Positions 18,234 through 27,300 of a stretch of 64,000 bases of DNA are shown here, piece after piece. The position numbers and the translations under genes were made by a program. Position 1 is the first letter of the stretch. Each line of letters begins with the position of its first letter. The stretch is from Gemmatimonadaceae bacterium. Lineage in GTDB: Bacteria; Gemmatimonadota; Gemmatimonadetes; Gemmatimonadales; Gemmatimonadaceae. The notes below the pieces were generated by a model. That model saw only the letters and a list, made by a program, of their open reading frames with translations, did not search any database and had not been told where the DNA came from. The DNA lies in contig JACCWE010000144.1 of assembly GCA_013697785.1 (NCBI GenBank), forward strand, positions 1 to 64,000. The letters are read 5' to 3'.

Positions 18234-19709
18234 CTAGTGCGTGATCGGCTCTGTCTGGCGGTACCAGTTCACCATCGATGAGTCGCGTGCCGCCGGCACC
18301 GCGGCGCGGATGCGCATCATCTGCTCGATCTCGGTCACCTCGCGCGGCCCGCGGGAGATCCACTCGACGCCGCTCTCCGTCGCGAAGTAGTCATCCTCGA
18401 TGCGCACGCCGATGTTCGCGTAGCGCTGAACGACGGGGCGCAGCTTCGCGATGATCGCGCGATTCCGCGGCGTGTCCGGGAGATTGTCGAGCACCGTCGC
18501 GCGAACGTAAATCCCAGGCTCGATCGTAAAGGTGTTACCCGGGGCGATCCTGTACGACGTAGGGTCGTGCACCTCGAGTCCGATGGCGTGGCCGAGGGCG
18601 TGGAAGTAGAAGAGTGAGAGCTGCGAGCAGCGGCGTGCGATGTTGCGCTGACATCCCGGTGCACCGTTGTCGAAGGTGGCGTCCGGCGACTCGATGAGGC
18701 CGAGCTTCGCGAGCCCTTCGCCGAGAACCTTGTTCGCCGCAGCGTCCATGTCGCTCGACGTCGCGCCGAGCTTCGCCGCCAGCTCGGCGGCGTGCTGCGC
18801 GTCGCGCACGAGCTGGTAAATGGCGCGCTGCTCCGGCGTGAAAGTGCCGCTCACGGGCACCGTGCGCGTGACGTCGGCGGCGTAGCCACGGTACGATGCG
18901 CCGATGTCCATCACCACGACGTCACCGGCCTGCATGTAGCCATCGTTGGCGGAGTAGTGGAGCGCAGTGGAGTTGGGTCCAGAGCCGACGGTCGTGGCGA
19001 AGGATGGACGGTCGGCGCCGTTCCGGCGAAAGGTGTAGTCGATCAGTGCCTGGATCTCGAATTCGTTGACGCCGGGGCGAATCGCGGAGATCGCGTCGTG
19101 CTGCGCGCGAACCGTGATGTCGATCGCCTTGCGCTCGAGCGCGAGCTCCGCGGCGCTGTGGCGCATGCGCAGGCGCGCGACGAGATCGTTGGCAGGAAGT
19201 ACGCGCAGCTTCGGATGGTTCGCTCTCAGCGACGCTACGAACTGCGCATCGCGCGTCTCGAAGCCGTCGCCTCCCAAATTACCAATGACTGCCAGTCTGT
19301 CGCTGAGCGCGAGCAGCGAGTCGAGCGCCGGGACGAGTTGCTCCATGGAGCGCGAGGGGATTCCCGTCACGCGCCGCATTCCGTCGACACCGAGTCGCGC
19401 CCCGGTCCAGGCCTCGCGCGCAGGATCGCGCGGCTCGACGAACAGCATCGAGTACACCGTGCCCTTCCGCTTCACCATCACGAGCGCCGCGTCAGGCTCG
19501 GTGACTCCGGTGAGATAATAAAATGACGGCGCAGGGTAGAAGGTCAGGAAGTCTTCGGCCGGCTCCTCACCGCCGAGGGCGAGCAGTATTCCGTCGTCCA
19601 TCGTGGCCGCGAGCGAATCGCGTCGAGCGGTGTATTCGGCGGCGGGTATCTGCGCCGCGAGCGGCGAGACGGCGAGCAACGAGAGGAGCACGAGCAGCGG
19701 ACGTCGCAC
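18234..19709 (-). CDS. Secreted Xaa-Pro aminopeptidase (M24B family)
   Basis: Exported metallopeptidase of 491 aa. GTG at 19709 gives a signal peptide ('RRPLLVLLSLLAVSPLAAQ'). The N-terminal creatinase-like domain (~30-180, 'PSFYYLTGVTEPDAALVMV') precedes the pita-bread catalytic domain. Two-metal ligands are recognisable: Asp in 'VVVMDIGASYRGYAADVTRT' (two), His in 'FHALGHAIGLEVHDP', Glu in 'TIEPGIY' and Glu in 'GVRIEDDYF'. The enzyme removes N-terminal residues before proline. The gene is transcribed divergently from the Yip1-like gene across a short region with an inverted repeat at 19754-19779. Confidence 0.92.
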   Translation of the reverse strand: MRRPLLVLLSLLAVSPLAAQIPAAEYTARRDSLAATMDDGILLALGGEEPAEDFLTFYPAPSFYYLTGVTEPDAALVMVKRKGTVYSMLFVEPRDPAREAWTGARLGVDGMRRVTGIPSRSMEQLVPALDSLLALSDRLAVIGNLGGDGFETRDAQFVASLRANHPKLRVLPANDLVARLRMRHSAAELALERKAIDITVRAQHDAISAIRPGVNEFEIQALIDYTFRRNGADRPSFATTVGSGPNSTALHYSANDGYMQAGDVVVMDIGASYRGYAADVTRTVPVSGTFTPEQRAIYQLVRDAQHAAELAAKLGATSSDMDAAANKVLGEGLAKLGLIESPDATFDNGAPGCQRNIARRCSQLSLFYFHALGHAIGLEVHDPTSYRIAPGNTFTIEPGIYVRATVLDNLPDTPRNRAIIAKLRPVVQRYANIGVRIEDDYFATESGVEWISRGPREVTEIEQMMRIRAAVPAARDSSMVNWYRQTEPITH

Positions 19710-19753
19710 GGATACAGTCCTCGGCGGAAGACTACTGAAGGATATGATCTGAC

Positions 19754-19779
19754 ACCCGTTCACATCGCGTGAAACGGGT
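19754..19779. repeat. Inverted repeat in the divergent promoter region
   Basis: ACCCGTTCAC (19754-19763) and GTGAAACGGGT (19769-19779) form a near-perfect inverted repeat with one bulged base and a 5-nt centre. It lies between the divergent Xaa-Pro peptidase and Yip1-like genes. It could be an operator for a dimeric regulator; no regulator gene adjoins it. Confidence 0.4.
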
Positions 19780-19842
19780 ACTGGCGAGACTACGTATTGT
19801 CACTGATCATAGTTGCACCCACCAATCTCGCGGAGCCGTACC

Positions 19843-20568
19843 TTGACCGAGCCTGCGTCCGTTCCCGTCGCACCGACCGCGTCGCTCTGGGAAGATTTCA
19901 TCGACATCTTCACGTCGCCATCGTTCGTCTTCAGACGCAGGGAGCATTCGGGGTTCGGCATGCCGCTGCTGGTGCTGACGGCCCTCTTCGGCGTTCTGAT
20001 CTTCGGCACGAAGCCGCTCGTGCAGCCGGCGATCGATGCAGAGACGACCCGCGCGTTTGCGAAGGTGAAAAAGGCGCATCCGGAAATCACGGCCGAGCAG
20101 ATGTCGAAGCAGCAGGCAATGGGAGACAAGCTCGGGCCGGTGTTCATCACGATCGCCATTCCGATCATGGCGATGCTCACAGGGCTCGTGCTCTGTCTCG
20201 CGGGGAAAATGTTCTCTTCGACGCAGACGCCGTCGCAGGGGATCATGGTCGCCACCTATGCATTCTTCACGAAGATACTCGGCCTGGTCGCGGCCGCGCT
20301 CATCGGCCTCGTCTCGAGTCCCGATCATCTCAACGGCATGGCGCGATTGACCGTCGGCGTGGGCGCGCTCTTCGATCCGGAAACGACGTCGCCGGTGCTC
20401 ATGGCGCTCGTCACGCGACTCGATGTCTTCACGATCTGGGAGACGATCCTGCTCGCGATCGGGCTGCAGATCACGGGGAAGGTCTCGAAGTCGAACTCGT
20501 ACATCGTGGCAGCGATCGTGTGGTTCATCGGCGCGCTGCCGGGGCTACTCGGCGCTCTGCGCAACTGA
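19843..20568 (+). CDS. Yip1-like multispanning membrane protein
   Basis: Membrane protein of 241 aa with about five hydrophobic segments (beginning 'GMPLLVLTALFGVLIFGT', then 'VFITIAIPIMAMLTGLVLCL', 'ATYAFFTKILGLVAAALIGL' and a last one 'YIVAAIVWFIGALPGLLGAL'). The N-terminal 'WEDFIDIFTSPSFVFRR' before the first helix is typical of bacterial Yip1-domain proteins, whose role is unknown. I favour TTG at 19843 because GGAG lies 8 nt upstream; TTG at 19813 is an in-frame alternative. Convergent with the acyl-CoA dehydrogenase gene. Confidence 0.65.
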   Translation: MTEPASVPVAPTASLWEDFIDIFTSPSFVFRRREHSGFGMPLLVLTALFGVLIFGTKPLVQPAIDAETTRAFAKVKKAHPEITAEQMSKQQAMGDKLGPVFITIAIPIMAMLTGLVLCLAGKMFSSTQTPSQGIMVATYAFFTKILGLVAAALIGLVSSPDHLNGMARLTVGVGALFDPETTSPVLMALVTRLDVFTIWETILLAIGLQITGKVSKSNSYIVAAIVWFIGALPGLLGALRN

Positions 20569-20585
20569 GCCGAATCGGCGGCGAT

Positions 20586-21752
20586 CTACTTGAGCAGCAG
20601 CTTCGCGATCGTCTGGAGCTGCATGTTGGACGTGCCCTCGTAGATCGTGCCGATCTTCGCGTCGCGATAGAATTTTTCGACGGGATAGTCCTTCGTGTAG
20701 CCGTAGCCGCCGTGCAGCTCGACGCACAGCGACGTCACGCGCTCGCACACCTGTGAGGCGAAGAGCTTTGCCATTGCCGCCTCGCGCGTGAACTGCCCGC
20801 CCGCGTCCTTGATGCGCGCGACGTTGTAGACCAGAAGTCGCGCGGCCTCGAGCTCCGTCGCGGCCTGCGCGAGCTGGAACTGAATTCCCTGGAAGTCCGC
20901 GAGCCGCGTGGAGAACTGCTTGCGCTCCTTCACGTAGCCGAGCGTCGCCTCGAGCGCACCGCGCGCGATGCCGATCATCTGCGCGCCGATCCCGATGCGC
21001 CCTACGTTGAGCGTCTCGATCGCGATCTTGTATCCCTGTCCGACCTCGCCGAGGACGTTCGCGGCGGGGACGACGCACCCGTCGAAGATCAGCTCCGTCG
21101 TGCTCGACGCACGGATGCCGAGCTTGTCTTCCTTCTTGCCGACGGAGAAGCCCGGCGTATCGCGCTCGACAATGAACGCGGTGATTCCCTTGTAGCCGGC
21201 GTCGGGATTCGCGTTGACGAAGACCACGAAGAGTCCTGCGTCCGCGCCGTTGGTGATCCAGAGCTTGCGGCCCGTGAGCGCCCAGTCGTCGCCGTGCTTC
21301 TCCGCGCGCGTGGCGAGGCCGAATGCGTCCGAGCCCGAGCCGGCCTCCGAGAGCGCATAGGCGCCGATCGTTTTCGACGTGAGCCGCGCGAGATACTTCT
21401 CGCGCTGCGCATCGGTTCCGTAGCGCGAGATCGGGTAGTTCACGAGCGTGTTCTGCACGTCGACCATGATCGCCGCCGACGCATCGACTCGGCTGATCTC
21501 TTCGACGGCCAGCGTCACCATCATGAGCGAGCCGCCGGCACCGCCATACTTCTCGTCGACTTCGATCCCCATGAGCCCGAGCTCGAAGAGAGCGGGGACG
21601 AGCGAGGGATCGATGCGCGTGGCGCGCTCCATCTCCTGCACGCGCGGCCGAACTTCCTGCTCCGCAAACTCGTGCACGGCATCGCGAAATGCGCTCTCCT
21701 CTTCGGAGAGGACCGTCAATGGGCCGTGCATGCCGGAAGTGTCGGTAGTCAT
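20586..21752 (-). CDS. Acyl-CoA dehydrogenase
   Basis: FAD enzyme of fatty-acid or branched-chain acyl-CoA oxidation, 388 aa. It has the three-domain ACAD fold: N-terminal helices ('FRDAVHEFAEQEVRPRVQEM'), a beta domain with signature 'GAYALSEAGSGSDAFGLATR' and 'WITNGADAGLFVVF', and a C-terminal helical domain with 'CVELHGGYGYTKDYPVEKFY' and catalytic Glu in 'IYEGTSNMQL'. This resembles short-chain (butyryl-CoA) dehydrogenases most, but chain length cannot be told. ATG at 21752 is preferred over the longer frame to 21821. An inverted repeat at 21840-21884 lies ahead of it and may be an operator. Confidence 0.9.
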   Translation of the reverse strand: MTTDTSGMHGPLTVLSEEESAFRDAVHEFAEQEVRPRVQEMERATRIDPSLVPALFELGLMGIEVDEKYGGAGGSLMMVTLAVEEISRVDASAAIMVDVQNTLVNYPISRYGTDAQREKYLARLTSKTIGAYALSEAGSGSDAFGLATRAEKHGDDWALTGRKLWITNGADAGLFVVFVNANPDAGYKGITAFIVERDTPGFSVGKKEDKLGIRASSTTELIFDGCVVPAANVLGEVGQGYKIAIETLNVGRIGIGAQMIGIARGALEATLGYVKERKQFSTRLADFQGIQFQLAQAATELEAARLLVYNVARIKDAGGQFTREAAMAKLFASQVCERVTSLCVELHGGYGYTKDYPVEKFYRDAKIGTIYEGTSNMQLQTIAKLLLK

Positions 21753-21839
21753 GGAGACAATCTTACTTCGGGGGACATCGGGGCGCAGCGTCACAGGGTT
21801 CAGGCGCGTGCCGGAACACAACCGTCAACAATTTGGTGA

Positions 21840-21884
21840 AACAATTGAACTGCCCTCATCCGTTTTTGTCGTAGTTCAATCGTT
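21840..21884. repeat. Long-spaced inverted repeat upstream of the acyl-CoA dehydrogenase
   Basis: AACAATTGAACT (21840-21851) and AGTTCAATCGTT (21873-21884) pair with one mismatch over 12 bp, with a 21-nt centre. The site lies in the 150-nt gap between the CbiX-like gene and the acyl-CoA dehydrogenase gene, both on the minus strand. The AT content is high for this genome. It may be a regulator site or a hairpin ending the CbiX transcript. Confidence 0.4.
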
Positions 21885-21902
21885 GACGCCTCTAACTCAC
21901 CC

Positions 21903-22391
21903 CTACACCGCGAGCGTGCTGGCGAGGCGCAGCGTGGCCGGCGAGTTGTTCTCGGCGCAGCCTTCGCCGCAGTAGCGCTCGGGCGTGCCGGCGGGGCGCT
22001 CGCAGCGATGCGGGTCGACGGTCGCGACCGGCGACACGCCCGACTTCGCGAGCACCACGGCCGCGAGCTGCTCGTTCACGCCGAAGGCCGTCGTAACCTG
22101 TACCGGAACGTTCGGATATTCGGCAGAGATCTCGGTGACCATGCGCGGAATGTCGCGCGTGGAGTGTTTCCCCGGCGAGAGCATGTACGGGAAGGCGACG
22201 ATCTCGGTTGCGCCCGCCGCGATGCACGCCGCGAAGCCGTCCGCGATGGTCGGGGATGCGAGCTCCATGTGCGCAACGCGCACCACGACTCCACTCCCCG
22301 CCATCCGCTGCACCAGCTCGCCCACGCACTCGAGCATGTGGTTCGCAGCTTCCTTCATCGATCCGTGATCGATGATCAGAATTCCCTTCAT
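21903..22391 (-). CDS. Sirohydrochlorin chelatase-like protein (CbiX family) with cysteine-rich tail
   Basis: Small single-domain class II chelatase of 162 aa. It begins 'GILIIDHGSMKEAANHML', with the conserved active-site His8, and has 'ELASPTIADGFAACIAAGAT', 'IVAFPYMLSPGKHSTRDIP'. CbiX/SirB inserts cobalt (B12) or iron (siroheme) into sirohydrochlorin. The tail holds four cysteines or so ('HRCERPAGTPERYCGEGC'), a feature some CbiX proteins use to bind an Fe-S cluster or metal. Full length is about double in two-domain CbiX or CbiK, so this would act as a dimer. It lies near B12-dependent metH, but whether cobalt or iron is inserted is not shown. Confidence 0.75.
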   Translation of the reverse strand: MKGILIIDHGSMKEAANHMLECVGELVQRMAGSGVVVRVAHMELASPTIADGFAACIAAGATEIVAFPYMLSPGKHSTRDIPRMVTEISAEYPNVPVQVTTAFGVNEQLAAVVLAKSGVSPVATVDPHRCERPAGTPERYCGEGCAENNSPATLRLASTLAV

Positions 22392-22450
22392 CTGTGCTCC
22401 TCGCCTCAGCCGTTGACCCGTGAATATAGCCGGATCCGTGCCGCGCGGAT

Positions 22451-24367
22451 TCAGCTCTCGAACACCCGCACCGCCAGCTCCACCTTCCCGAACGGGGCCG
22501 ACACCTGCGCCCCCTGCACAGCATCACGAACGCGCTGGAGCATCTCGCGGGCGATCGCAATCCCCTCGTTCACTGCGTGCTCCTTCGACTTCTCACTCGC
22601 CGACCGCATCCGTGCGAGCACGGCTTCCGGCACGACCACTCCCGGTACCTCGTTCGCCAGAAATTCGGCGTTGCGTGCCGAGACGAGCGGCCAGATCCCC
22701 GCGACGATCGGAATGCGCACGTGCGCGATCGAGTCCAGAAACCTCTCGAGCTGCGCGACGTCGAACACCGGCTGCGTGATCGCGTACTCCGCTCCCGCGT
22801 CGACCTTCCACTCGAAGCGCCGCAACTCGTATGACGGATCGATCGCCGCGGGATTCACGCCGACGCCTATCGTGAACGCCGTCTTGCTTCCGAGCGAGTT
22901 GCCGCCGGGATCGAGCCCCTTGTTGAGGCGGCTCACGAGATTGGTGAGACCGATCGAGTCGATATCGAACACCGCGGTCGCGTCGGGATACGGCCCCATC
23001 TTCGGCGGATCGCCGGTGATGATGAGCAGATTGCGGAGTCCCATCGCGGATGCGCCGAGCAGATCGCTCAGCATGCCGAGCAGATTTCGGTCGCGGCAAC
23101 AATAGTGCGTGACGGTCTCCATCCCGATGCGCTGCTCGATCAGGAGGCTCGTCATGAGCGCGCCCATGCGGCTCTGCGCGCGCGGGCCGTCGGGGACGTT
23201 CACCGCATCGACGCCCGCAACTTTGAGCGCGGACACGCCCTCGAGCATCGATGTCGCATCGACGCCGCGCGGCGGCACGATCTCCACCGAGGTGACGAAC
23301 TCGTGGCGCGCGATCTTCGCCGCCCACTTCGAGCGCAGCGCGAAAGGCATTTCCTCGACGCCGAGCGCTGCTGCGGGGGACTCGTTCCCCGAATCTTCGA
23401 GGCCGTGCGTGTGCGGCATCTGATAGCGCGCGCTCGGCTTGCGCTGATTGCGCGGAATGAGCGGGCGGATGCCGTCGACGAGCGCCTTGATGTGCTCGGG
23501 CGTCGTGCCGCAGCATCCGCCGATCAGCTTCGCGCCCGCCTGAATGAAGTGGCGCGCGTAGCTCGCCATGTACTCGGGGCTCGCCATGTACATCGTGCGC
23601 CCGGATACATCGCGCGGCATGCCGGCGTTCGGCTGCGCGCTCAGCTTCCGTTTGGTGACCGCTGCCATCCGCTCGATCGCCTCGAGAATCGCCTGCGGAC
23701 CGACGGAGCAGTTGAGACCAATGACATCGGCGCCCCAGTCGTCGAGCGTGCGCGCGACATCTTCCGGCGTCGCGCCGAAGGGCGTGAGCCCATCCTGGCC
23801 GATCGTCATCTGCGCGATCACGGGGGTGGTGAGCGAGATCTCGCGCGCCGCCGCGAGTGCCTGCTCGATCTCGCCCAGGTCGCTGAACGTCTCGAGGAGG
23901 AAGCAGTCCGCGCCGCCCTCGAGCAGTGCGTGCATCTGCTCGCGGAAGTGGTCGCGCGCCTCCTCCCGACTCGTGGAACCGAACGGCTCGATGCGAACAC
24001 CGAGCGGACCGACTGCGCCCGCAACGAGCACGTTGACTCCTGCAGCCTCGCGCGCGATTTCGGCCGCGCGCCTGTTGAACTCCGCGACGTGGCTCTCGAG
24101 CCCGTACTGCGCGAGCTTGAGGCGGTTCGCGCCGAAGGAGTTTGTCTCGAGCAGCTCTGCGCCGGCCTTCACGTACGCGCGATGCACGTCGAGCACGAGC
24201 TCAGGCGAGCGCACGTTGAGCTCATCGTAGCACTGATTGATGAACACGCCGCGCGAGTAGAGCATGGTTCCCATCGCGCCGTCGACGACCATGATGCGCT
24301 CGGGATTGGCGATCTCGCGCACGTCGGGGCGATCGGTGTTCATCTCGAGTCCGGGCGCTCCGGTCAT
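22451..24367 (-). CDS. Bifunctional homocysteine S-methyltransferase / methylenetetrahydrofolate reductase
   Basis: Fusion protein of 638 aa. N-terminal half (~20-330): zinc-dependent homocysteine methyltransferase barrel with 'VVDGAMGTMLYSRG' and zinc Cys residues in 'GLNCSVGP' and 'LIGGCCGTTPEHI'. C-terminal half (~360-630): MTHFR barrel with 'FVTSVEIVPPRG', 'THYCCRDRN', 'NLLIITGDPPKMGPYP' and 'ITQPVFDVAQLERFL'. The reductase makes 5-methyl-THF, which MetH uses; this is the YitJ-type architecture. Its ATG overlaps the metH stop (ATGA at 24364-24367), so both are translated from one mRNA behind the SAM-II riboswitch. The presence of two homocysteine-methylating barrels in one operon is redundant or reflects a different methyl donor, for example S-methylmethionine. 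Confidence 0.92.
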   Translation of the reverse strand: MTGAPGLEMNTDRPDVREIANPERIMVVDGAMGTMLYSRGVFINQCYDELNVRSPELVLDVHRAYVKAGAELLETNSFGANRLKLAQYGLESHVAEFNRRAAEIAREAAGVNVLVAGAVGPLGVRIEPFGSTSREEARDHFREQMHALLEGGADCFLLETFSDLGEIEQALAAAREISLTTPVIAQMTIGQDGLTPFGATPEDVARTLDDWGADVIGLNCSVGPQAILEAIERMAAVTKRKLSAQPNAGMPRDVSGRTMYMASPEYMASYARHFIQAGAKLIGGCCGTTPEHIKALVDGIRPLIPRNQRKPSARYQMPHTHGLEDSGNESPAAALGVEEMPFALRSKWAAKIARHEFVTSVEIVPPRGVDATSMLEGVSALKVAGVDAVNVPDGPRAQSRMGALMTSLLIEQRIGMETVTHYCCRDRNLLGMLSDLLGASAMGLRNLLIITGDPPKMGPYPDATAVFDIDSIGLTNLVSRLNKGLDPGGNSLGSKTAFTIGVGVNPAAIDPSYELRRFEWKVDAGAEYAITQPVFDVAQLERFLDSIAHVRIPIVAGIWPLVSARNAEFLANEVPGVVVPEAVLARMRSASEKSKEHAVNEGIAIAREMLQRVRDAVQGAQVSAPFGKVELAVRVFES

Positions 24368-27300
24368 GCGGCCTCCGTCTCCGCCGCCGCACCGCGCACG
24401 GCGTAGTACTTCGCCTGCGGATGGTGCACGACGATCGCCGCGGTCGACTGCTCGGGCGTCAGCTGGAACGCCGAAGTGAGCTCGATGCCGAGCGCCTCGG
24501 TTGCGGGGAGGAGCTTGAAGAGCTCTGCATGTCCTTCGAGATCGGGACACGCGGGATAACCCCACGAGTAGCGCTTCCCCTGGTCTGCCGGAATGCCGAG
24601 CTCGCGGCGAATGAGATGGTGCACCCAGTCGGCCGTCGCTTCGGCGGCTTCGACGCCGAGGCCGTGAAGGTAATAGCCCTCGGAGAACTCGCCCTTCTCC
24701 TGCAGCTGCTCGAAGCGGCGCGTCGCCTCGTCGCCGACGGTGACGATCTGGAACGCAGCGACATCGACGTCGCCGGACTCCACCGAGCGGAAGTAGTCCG
24801 CGAGACACAGGTGCTCGCGTCCCTCCTGGCGTGGGAAGGAAAAGCGCGAGATCTCGCGCAGCGATCCGCCGTCGCTCTGCATGGCGGCCGGATCGTACAC
24901 TATGAGATCGTTGCCGCTCGACTGCACGGGGAAATAGCCGTACACCGTCTGTGGCGCGAGCCACTTTTCGCGCTCTGCGCTCTCGGAGAGTCGCGCGAGC
25001 GTCGGACGGAACTCCTCGCGCACAGCCTTCTCCCACGCGGGGCCGGAGCCGCGCCCGCCCCACTGAAGTCGGAAGAGCTCATCGATGTCGAGGAGCGCGA
25101 GCACTTCGGAGATGGGGATGTCACGCCGCACCTTCGCGCCCCAGAACGGAGGCTTTGGCACCGGATTGTTCGCGATCACGGCACTGCGCGCACCTGCGCT
25201 GTCGCCGTGCGAGATGTCCTTCCCGACCGCGGTGCGGAGAAACACGTCCTTGCGCGCGCTGTCGATGAGCTCGAGCAGCATCGGGCCTTTCTTGTCGGCG
25301 TCGATGAGCGACTCCATCGTGTCGAGCCCCTCGAATGCGTCCTTGCAATAGAAGACGCCTGGCGCATACGCCCGCTCGTTCTCGAGGAACATCGCGCGGC
25401 GGCCGAAACGGCGGTTGATTGCCGCGCCGCCGATCAGCACCGGGAAGTCGAGCCCGCGGCGGTCGAGCTCCTGCACGCAGATCGGCATCTGCTTCGATGT
25501 CGACACCAGCAGCGCCGACAGGCCGATCGCGGTGGCGCCGACCTCGATGGCCTTGTCGATGATGGTGTTCACCGGCACCTGCTTTCCGAGGTCGTACACG
25601 GTGTAGCCGTTGTTCGACAGGATCGTGTTGACGAGCGACTTCCCGATGTCGTGCACGTCGCCGTACACCGTCGCGAGCACGACCTTTCCCTTGGTGTACC
25701 CTTCCTTCCGCTCGAGGAACTTCTCGAGATGCGCCACCGCCTTCTTCATCACCTCGGCGCTCTGCAGCACGAACGGCAGAATGAGATCGCCCGCGCCGAA
25801 GCGATCGCCCACTTCCTTCATTGCCGGGAGCAGCACCTCGTTGAGCACTCGCACGGGATTCTCGCGCACGCCGGCCGCATCGAGCGCCGCCTCCACGCCG
25901 TCCTTCTTGCGATAGAGCACGTGCCAGCGCACGCGCTCGTCCGGCTCCATCGTGGTCGCATCCGCCGCACCGCTCGCAGCCTCTGCCGCTGCATTCGGAC
26001 CCCGCGCTGCGAAATGCTCGATGAAGCGCTGCAGCGAATCGGGGCGGCGGTTGAACACCATGTCGTCGGCGAGCGCACGCTCATCCGCCGGGATCTCGAC
26101 GTACGGCGTCACGTGCGCAGGATTCACGATCGCCATGTCGAGCCCGGCGCTCACGCAGTGATGCAGGAACACCGAGTTGAGCACCGCGCGCGCGTTCTGA
26201 TCGAGCCCGAAGCTCACGTTGCTCACGCCAAGGCTCGTGAAGACGCCGGGGAGCTCGCGCTTGATCAGCTTGATCCCTTCTATCGTCTCGTGCGCCGACG
26301 GCAGCCACTCCGCCTCGCCAGTCGCGAGCGTGAAGGTGAGCGCGTCGAAGATGATGTCCTCGGGCTCGAGGCCGTACTCCTTCGTCGCTATGTCGTGGAT
26401 GCGCCGCGCGATCTCGAGCTTGCGCTCCGCGGTCTTCGCCATCCCGACCTCGTCGATGGTGAGCGCGACCACGGCGGCACCGTTGGCCTTCACCACGGGG
26501 AGCACGCTGTCGATGCGCGTGCGGCCGTTCTCCATGTTGATGGAGTTCACGATCGCGCGTCCCGGGATGTGCTCGAGCGCGGCCTTGATGACGTCGAGCT
26601 CCGTCGAGTCGATCATGATCGGCGACTCGACGCTCATCGACAGCAGCCGCACCACCTCCGACATCTGAGCCGCCTCGTCCGCGCGCTCGGTGACCGCGAC
26701 ACACACGTCGAGCACGTGCGCTCCCGCCTCCACCTGCTCCCGTCCGACCTGCACGATCCCCTCGTAGTCCTCCGCCAGCAGCAGCCGCTTCACCTTGCGC
26801 GAGCCCTGCGCGTTGACGCGCTCGCCGATGAGGAGCGGCGGCGGATCCTGGTGCAGCGTGATCGCGCGCATCGCGGATGACACGCGCGGGATGTGCGTCT
26901 CCGGGCGTTCGAGCGGTGCCTCGTGCTTCGCCTCGACCGCCTTCACCGCTGCGACGATTTCCTTTAAATGCTCGGGCGTCGTACCGCAGCAGCCGCCGAC
27001 GATGCGAACGCCGAAGTCGCGTACGAACTCCGCGAGCGCTGCCGCCATCGGTGCCGGCTCGAGCGGATACACCGCCTCGCCGAGCCCCGTATTGAGCGGC
27101 AGCCCCGCGTTCGGGATCACCGAGATGGGGAGTCGCGCGTGCTCGCCGAGATAGCGGATCGGCTCGCGCATGTGCTCGGGGCCCGTCGAGCAATTGAGGC
27201 CGATCACGTCGACGCCGAGCGACTCGAGTGTCGTCATCGCACTCGCGATGTCTGTGCCGAGGAGCATGCGGCCGCTCGTGTCGAGGGTGATCTGCGCCTG

